A DNA stretch of 64,000 nt from an uncultured Alphaproteobacteria bacterium (GTDB lineage: Bacteria > Pseudomonadota > Alphaproteobacteria > Rhizobiales > Rhizobiaceae). The stretch lies in assembly GCA_929200315.1 (NCBI GenBank), contig CAKMZB010000002.1, positions 376,001 through 440,000 of the forward strand, written 5' to 3'. Numbering within the stretch: the stretch's first letter is position 1; the number at the start of each line of letters is the position of its first letter. Of the stretch, positions 59,406 through 64,000 are shown one piece after another. The notes under the pieces are model-generated. The model saw nothing but the letters and a program-made list of their open reading frames with translations. It did not search any database and was not told the origin of the DNA. Made by a program: the position numbers and the translations under genes.

Positions 59406-60122
59406 ATGCGCCGCGCTGACCGTCTTCTTCTCATCATTCAGATTCTGCGCCGCAACAGGCATCCCATCGCGGCCAGCAGCATTGCAGCCGAGCTGGAAGT
59501 CTCCCAACGCACCATCTACCGCGACATGGTGGCGCTTGAATCTACTGGTGTACCAATCCGGGGGGAGGCGGGTGTCGGCTATGTGCTGGAGGATGGCTAT
59601 GATCTGCCACCGCTCATGTTCACTGAGGGTGAGCTTGAGGCGTTGGTTCTGGGTGCCCGCATGGTGGATGGGCGCCGTATTGAGGTGCTTTCGCTTGCAG
59701 CGCAGGATGCTATTGCGAAAATCGGTGCAGTGCTTCCAGCCGATCTTTCTGAGCGCTTGCTGGACGTACCACTCTACGCCCCCCGTTTCGCACCAGCGCC
59801 TGATCTGAATTTTGCCATGGACGATCTAAGCAGCGCCATCCGCGGTGGGCGATGCCTGCATATTGCCTATTGCGATTTGTCTAACAACCGCAGCGAGCGA
59901 ACGATCTGGCCGGTCCATCTTTCCTTCTTCACGGAAGCTGATGTGCTTGTTGCCTGGTGCGTGATGCGGGCCGATTTTCGTGCATTCCGTCTTGAAAGAA
60001 TTGAAAGGCTCACCGTGCTTGACGAAAAAATGCCAGAGCGCCGGGCAGTGCTCATGCAGCGATGGCATGCGAAACAATTTTTTCATAAGAAAGGTTCGCC
60101 CAATCTTCCCGGTACGCGATAG
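59406..60122 (+). CDS. WYL-domain transcriptional regulator (YafY-like)
   Basis: A 238-residue regulator. The N-terminal HTH_11 (about 4-55: RLLLIIQILRRNRHPIAASSIAAELEVSQRTIYRDMVAL) is followed by a WYL domain (about 130-235) that binds small ligands in this family. ATG 59406 fits the family; an open frame begins 21 codons upstream but would span the palindrome. It probably represses itself, the divergent GST and the DUF1801 gene at 31019, and perhaps the exporter gene 26 bases downstream. Confidence 0.88.
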   Translation: MRRADRLLLIIQILRRNRHPIAASSIAAELEVSQRTIYRDMVALESTGVPIRGEAGVGYVLEDGYDLPPLMFTEGELEALVLGARMVDGRRIEVLSLAAQDAIAKIGAVLPADLSERLLDVPLYAPRFAPAPDLNFAMDDLSSAIRGGRCLHIAYCDLSNNRSERTIWPVHLSFFTEADVLVAWCVMRADFRAFRLERIERLTVLDEKMPERRAVLMQRWHAKQFFHKKGSPNLPGTR

Positions 60123-60148
60123 ATGCAGGATTGCGAGAAATCCCATAG

Positions 60149-61720
60149 ATGACCTTTATGGAACCTGCTCAAGCCCAACAGATTGATCCAGCGCAACTCC
60201 GGCCGGCAGGTCATTCCTGCCCGGCGGCGCGGCGCAAATACGTTTTGATCGTGGCAATTCTGGCGAGTGCGCTTGGCCTTATTGATACGACGGTGGTTGC
60301 CATCGCGCTGCCGAAAATTCGTGCGTCCCTTGATGCATCTTTCGTGCAAATCCAATGGGTCGGCTCCGGCTATGTGCTGTTTCTGGCAGCTCTGATGTTG
60401 CTGGGCGGCGTTGCCGCTGATCGCTATGGCGTGCGGCGGACCTTTGCGGTCGGGATCACCGGCTTTGTCATCGCCTCCCTTACTTGCGCGATTGCGCCGG
60501 ATGCGGCCACGTTGATCGCCGCCCGGTGCGTGAAGGGCGCGATGGCCGCAATCATGGTACCGTCGAGCCTTGCCATCATCGCTAAGAACTACCCTCGCGC
60601 CAAACGAGGGCGGGCGATCGGCACCTGGGCGGCGGCCTCCTCCATCACCATGGCTTTTGGCCCGGTCATCGGTGGCTGGATGCTCTCTTGGGGTAACGAT
60701 GAATTCTGGCGCTGGATTTTCGCGATCAATTTACCCCTTGGGGTGATAGCTCTGACCATGCTCCTGCTCGTTCCGGCCGATAAGGGTGATTCCTCGCGCC
60801 CCTTGGATTGGAAGGGCGCGGCGCTCATCACCCTGTCACTTACCGCGTTGGCGCTGGGCCTCACATTGTCCGGCGACGGCGGGGCAAGGGTTGCGGTCTA
60901 CACGACATGGCTAGGCGGTGCGGGAGGTTTGGTGCTGATCGCTCTGGTGCTCGGCGCGGTGTGGATCATCATGGAGCGACGGCTTGCCGCGCCGCTGGTC
61001 AATCTCAATCTTTTCGCCTCCCGCGCCTTTTCGGGCGCCAATGTCGCAACGCTGCTGATCTACACAGCCCTATCTGCAACGCTCTTCTTCCTGCCAATGT
61101 TGATGGTGAGTGGCTGGGGTCTCACGGAGCTTTATGCGGGTGGGATTTTCCTGCCTTTCTCATTGCTTATCGCAGGCCTCTCGCCGTTGGCAGGGCGCTG
61201 GAGTGACGCTCACGGACCGCGCGGGTTGCTGACGGTTGGTCCGGTGATTTCGGCAGTGGGGCTCGCGACAATCGGTCTTGCTGCCCCGCATCAGGAGTTC
61301 TGGTTCGGGGTCGTGCCGGGCATCGGGCTGCTCGGCATCGGTATGGGTCTTACCATCTCGCCGCTCTCTACGGCGGTCATACAGGCGGTAAAGGGTTCAG
61401 AAACCGGTGCGGCGTCTGGCATCAACAACACCGTCTCACGCATGGCGAGCCTGGTGGCGATAGTGGGATTTGGCGCGGTGATCGCTGCGCTCTTTGCAAG
61501 CGCTGTACGTCGCGCTGGTCTGCCCTTCGATCTTGGTGAAGCGCTCGTTGCAGCCGGGTTCGGGGAACGGCTGGAAGGCGCGCTCTATCAGGTGAGGCTT
61601 GTTGAAGTGCAGGGCGCAGCCATGAACGAGGCGTTCCTGTGGACCACCATGCTAGCGGCGATGCTTTGCGTGGTGGCTGGACTTGCGGGATTTTTCACTC
61701 AGCAGACTGAATTGACCTAG
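60149..61720 (+). CDS. MFS drug-type exporter (DHA2 family)
   Basis: A 14-helix major-facilitator antiporter, 523 residues. The DHA2 signature LIDTTVVAIALPKI is in helix 1 (about 42-55), and motif A-like DRYGVRRT follows helix 2. QacA/EmrB relatives export drugs, dyes or lipophilic compounds with protons. It follows the WYL regulator by 26 bases. The start is ATG 60149 or 60158. Its stop overlaps that of the convergent M23 gene (CTAG). Confidence 0.87.
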   Translation: MTFMEPAQAQQIDPAQLRPAGHSCPAARRKYVLIVAILASALGLIDTTVVAIALPKIRASLDASFVQIQWVGSGYVLFLAALMLLGGVAADRYGVRRTFAVGITGFVIASLTCAIAPDAATLIAARCVKGAMAAIMVPSSLAIIAKNYPRAKRGRAIGTWAAASSITMAFGPVIGGWMLSWGNDEFWRWIFAINLPLGVIALTMLLLVPADKGDSSRPLDWKGAALITLSLTALALGLTLSGDGGARVAVYTTWLGGAGGLVLIALVLGAVWIIMERRLAAPLVNLNLFASRAFSGANVATLLIYTALSATLFFLPMLMVSGWGLTELYAGGIFLPFSLLIAGLSPLAGRWSDAHGPRGLLTVGPVISAVGLATIGLAAPHQEFWFGVVPGIGLLGIGMGLTISPLSTAVIQAVKGSETGAASGINNTVSRMASLVAIVGFGAVIAALFASAVRRAGLPFDLGEALVAAGFGERLEGALYQVRLVEVQGAAMNEAFLWTTMLAAMLCVVAGLAGFFTQQTELT

Positions 61721-63735
61721 AGGCCCGCGATCTCGGTTGCAGGCCGTCCGCGGCCGCGGTCCATCAGCGCGTCGATCCGGTCACGCTCCCGCTTGAATGC
61801 AGCAAGTTCTAGGCCCTTCAGCACCTGCCCACGGGGCAGGCGGATCTTCATCGGGTTGACCTTGTTGCCGTTCACAATGACCTCATAGTGGAGGTGCGGG
61901 CCGGTGGAATAACCGGTGGAGCCAACATAGCCGATGATTTGGCCCTGCCGCACCCGTGTACCGGCTGCAATGCCCCGGGCAAAACGGGTTTGGTGACTGT
62001 ATGATGTTTTGTAGCCGTTAGCGTGGCGGATCCGGATAAAGCGGCCATTGCCGCCATGCCAATCGGCTTTCTCCACAACGCCGGCGCCTGCTGCGAGAAT
62101 CGGTGTGCCGCGCGGTGCGGCAAAGTCGACGCCTTCATGCATTTTCACGCGGCGTGAGATTGGATGGCGGCGCGGGCCGAAGGGCGAGTTGAAACGCCCG
62201 TTCGGAACAGGCTTGCGCAGCAGAAATTTTTTCGCGCTGCGTCCGTTCTCATCATAAAAATCAACCACCGGAGCACCCGATTCCCGTGAGGCGAAGCGGT
62301 AGTAGCGGCGGGTCTCGCCACCATGAGCGAGGGAGATGTGTAGGATCTCGGCGGCTTGCGAATCTTTATTGTCGTCTTCGTTGACTGCATAGAAGACCTC
62401 CAGCCCATCGCCGGGCTGCACTCTGGCGCGGAAATCAACATCAAAAGCCACGGTACGCACGACGCGGCGGGCATGGTCAAGCGACAGGCCCTGGCTGAGC
62501 GCGGCACGGTAAATACCATCATAGGCGCGCGGCATGTTGGAGGCACCGGCCAAACGGGCGGCGCGTTCTTCTTCTTCGGCATCGACCTGGGATGCGATGG
62601 CAGGAATTGGGGCAGGGGCATTGCCCCAGACAAGTCTGCCCGTGTCCCGCGCGGCGATGGACGCCAGGTGGGTGCCGTCACGATAGACTGAGATTCGCTG
62701 CGCCCGTTTTTCACCATTCTTCACTTCATAGGCAACGCGAAGAGTCAGTTCCGATGAAAGTGGTTCAGCCCCAAGCTCTCCGGCAAGAGCGGTTTTCATG
62801 TCCGACAAGCTGTCTTCGGCAAGATTGAGCTGGGCAATAGCGTTAGTGAGCCTTTCGCCTACAGGGACGGAAATAACGTCCTCGCGGAAATCCTGCTCCA
62901 GCGCGCTTTGTACCGAGGCCGGCAATTTGGTGGAGACGTTGGCGGCGACAATGATCACGTCCGGGCCAAGCTCCGGCAAGGCTATTGCCTGACCGAGTGT
63001 GAAGCGGGTGTCATCAAGATAGGGTAGGGCGGCGACCTGGATTTCACCGTCGACCATTTCCAGCTGCGCCGCACGCACGGTGCGTTCTGCCTCCAGATCG
63101 CTGATTGAGCCTGTCGTATCAAATGACTGGGCCGCTGCTGTGATTGGGAATGGTGTGCGCTTAACACGCACTTCGTTTTCGATGTCGGCGCCATAAATGG
63201 CTTCACTGGAGGTGGCGAGGGCATCATCACCGGCGGAACGGAAGACCGTAAGCGGGTTGAAAGCGGGATAATCCCATTCCTCCTGCGCCTCGATCGCCAA
63301 TGGGGCGGAGGCATAGGCAAAGGGGCGCTTGCGGATAATCTGGCTGTCCCCGTCTGAAACGAGGGTTGGCACTTCCATGATTTTTTCAGCGCGCGAACGC
63401 AGGGCCACAGTGGTGTGCAACCGGTCACCCTGAACCGACTCACCGCCGCGGGCGGCAATCGTGCCATCCATAGCAGCAGCCGGGTCGGCAAGCTGCTCTC
63501 GCCCGTCGAGGGCTGCATAGAGCGCTCCGCCCATCAGAAGAATTGATGTGCAGCCCACCAGAACAGACCCGAAAAGCCACCGCAAACTCACTCTGCGACG
63601 GTCCGGCGGACGGCGCCCATTGCCTGAAATCAGCGCAGGCACGCTCCCCATCTCTTGTGCCATGCGCTTGTACAGCCCGGCCGTAGAACGGGTGGCACTG
63701 CCGGAAGCCAGGCTTGATAAGGGTTTTAGCGGCAT
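61717..63735 (-). CDS. M23-family metallopeptidase, membrane-anchored
   Basis: Predicted cell-wall endopeptidase or amidase activator, 672 residues. A single transmembrane segment near 50-72 anchors it. The long periplasmic middle (75-500) has an OapA/LysM-like region. The C-terminal LytM domain has zinc ligands H533, D537 (HEGVD) and H616 with H614 (HLHYEV). All ligands are present, so it should be catalytically active. Confidence 0.88.
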   Translation of the reverse strand: MPLKPLSSLASGSATRSTAGLYKRMAQEMGSVPALISGNGRRPPDRRRVSLRWLFGSVLVGCTSILLMGGALYAALDGREQLADPAAAMDGTIAARGGESVQGDRLHTTVALRSRAEKIMEVPTLVSDGDSQIIRKRPFAYASAPLAIEAQEEWDYPAFNPLTVFRSAGDDALATSSEAIYGADIENEVRVKRTPFPITAAAQSFDTTGSISDLEAERTVRAAQLEMVDGEIQVAALPYLDDTRFTLGQAIALPELGPDVIIVAANVSTKLPASVQSALEQDFREDVISVPVGERLTNAIAQLNLAEDSLSDMKTALAGELGAEPLSSELTLRVAYEVKNGEKRAQRISVYRDGTHLASIAARDTGRLVWGNAPAPIPAIASQVDAEEEERAARLAGASNMPRAYDGIYRAALSQGLSLDHARRVVRTVAFDVDFRARVQPGDGLEVFYAVNEDDNKDSQAAEILHISLAHGGETRRYYRFASRESGAPVVDFYDENGRSAKKFLLRKPVPNGRFNSPFGPRRHPISRRVKMHEGVDFAAPRGTPILAAGAGVVEKADWHGGNGRFIRIRHANGYKTSYSHQTRFARGIAAGTRVRQGQIIGYVGSTGYSTGPHLHYEVIVNGNKVNPMKIRLPRGQVLKGLELAAFKRERDRIDALMDRGRGRPATEIAGL

Positions 63736-64000
63736 GAAGGACTGAAAACTTGGAGCCGGATTGTGTGTCGCGACATACTATAAGGAGAAAGGTGGCAAAA
63801 ATTGCAATGCGACACAAAAAAGGGGTTGATCGAAATGAGCCAATCTCTAGATAGGGCGCTCGGACGGAATGGGTGCGGCTTACGGGTCGTCGAAATTGTC
63901 GTGAAACAGCGCTTTTGAGCGAAGTTGAAAAACTTCAAACTTTCTCAAAAACGGTGTTGACGGTTCAAAATCTCAACCCTATAACCCGCCCACCAACGAC
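63736..64000. other. Right-edge intergenic region
   Basis: No gene is seen in the last 265 bases. It holds the M23 promoter region, a hairpin (GAAGTT-GAAA-AACTTC, 63921-63936), A/T tracts and a strong outward promoter at 63957-63985. Confidence 0.5.
63957..63985 (+). promoter_or_regulatory. Near-consensus strong promoter pointing out of the window
   Basis: TTGACG (63957-63962), a 17-nt spacer and TATAAC (63980-63985), with A-tracts upstream that could act as an UP element. The pattern is like rRNA and tRNA promoters of Rhizobiales. The driven gene lies beyond the right edge. Confidence 0.7.

Overview
The window reads as chromosome of an alphaproteobacterium, most likely of the Hyphomicrobiales (Rhizobiales). 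This rests on content and order rather than a search: a SUV3-like helicase followed by an S4 protein, 7Fe ferredoxin and CarD; the CobS/CobT chelatase pair beside a J-domain protein and BolA; the run ubiG / lysC-ptsP-prfA-prmC-DUF4167; and the small families DUF1178, DUF3108 and DUF4167. The TRAP transporter and the sodium-dependent amino-acid symporter would suit a marine or saline habitat (inference).

Left part (1-17.4 kb, accessory and catabolic). A fused hydantoinase/5-oxoprolinase, cut by the left edge, is divergent from a complete TRAP transporter (dctP-dctQ-dctM) and is followed by a MarR-like regulator: an uptake-and-hydrolysis cassette for a lactam or hydantoin-like acid. Next is the glycine cleavage operon gcvT-gcvH-gcvP behind a clear tandem glycine riboswitch. 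A phytanoyl-CoA dioxygenase family enzyme is divergent from a LacI-type regulator, and an AGCS amino-acid symporter is paired with a UspA protein. At 16.0-17.4 kb two decayed halves of a tRNA-Arg(CCU) gene, sharing a 12-bp direct repeat, bracket about 1.3 kb of AT-richer DNA carrying one lipase-like lipoprotein. This looks like the remnant of a tRNA-integrated island.

Right part (17.4-64 kb, mainly housekeeping and denser). A flippase-like membrane protein, a nuclease-like exported protein and an M48 lipoprotein lead to xerD, aroK-aroB and a CNNM/CorC transporter, then DUF3108, rpmB, a VUT transporter, cobT/cobS, J-domain/BolA and clpB. The SUV3-like helicase, S4 protein, fdxA, carD, accA and an L,D-transpeptidase follow. 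Then come secA, a parvulin, argJ, an acetyltransferase, mutT, a BioC-like methyltransferase, comF, grxC, a nitrilase-family amidase, DUF1178, ubiG, lysC, ptsP, prfA, prmC and DUF4167. The window closes with a small detoxification-like locus (GST, WYL regulator, DHA2 exporter) and an M23 peptidase.

Most useful regulatory observations. (1) A perfect 24-bp palindrome between the GST and WYL-regulator genes recurs, 22 of 24 bases identical, 28 kb away in front of a DUF1801 gene, so the three genes are probably one regulon. (2) The tandem glycine riboswitch fixes an internal GTG start for gcvT. (3) A near-consensus, rRNA-type promoter at the extreme right edge points out of the window. (4) An orphan promoter-terminator unit between fdxA and carD may encode a small RNA. 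No CRISPR array, insertion sequence or intact RNA gene was seen. I did not find a clearly new multi-gene system; the strongest candidates for something undescribed are the WYL regulon and the tRNA-bracketed cargo.
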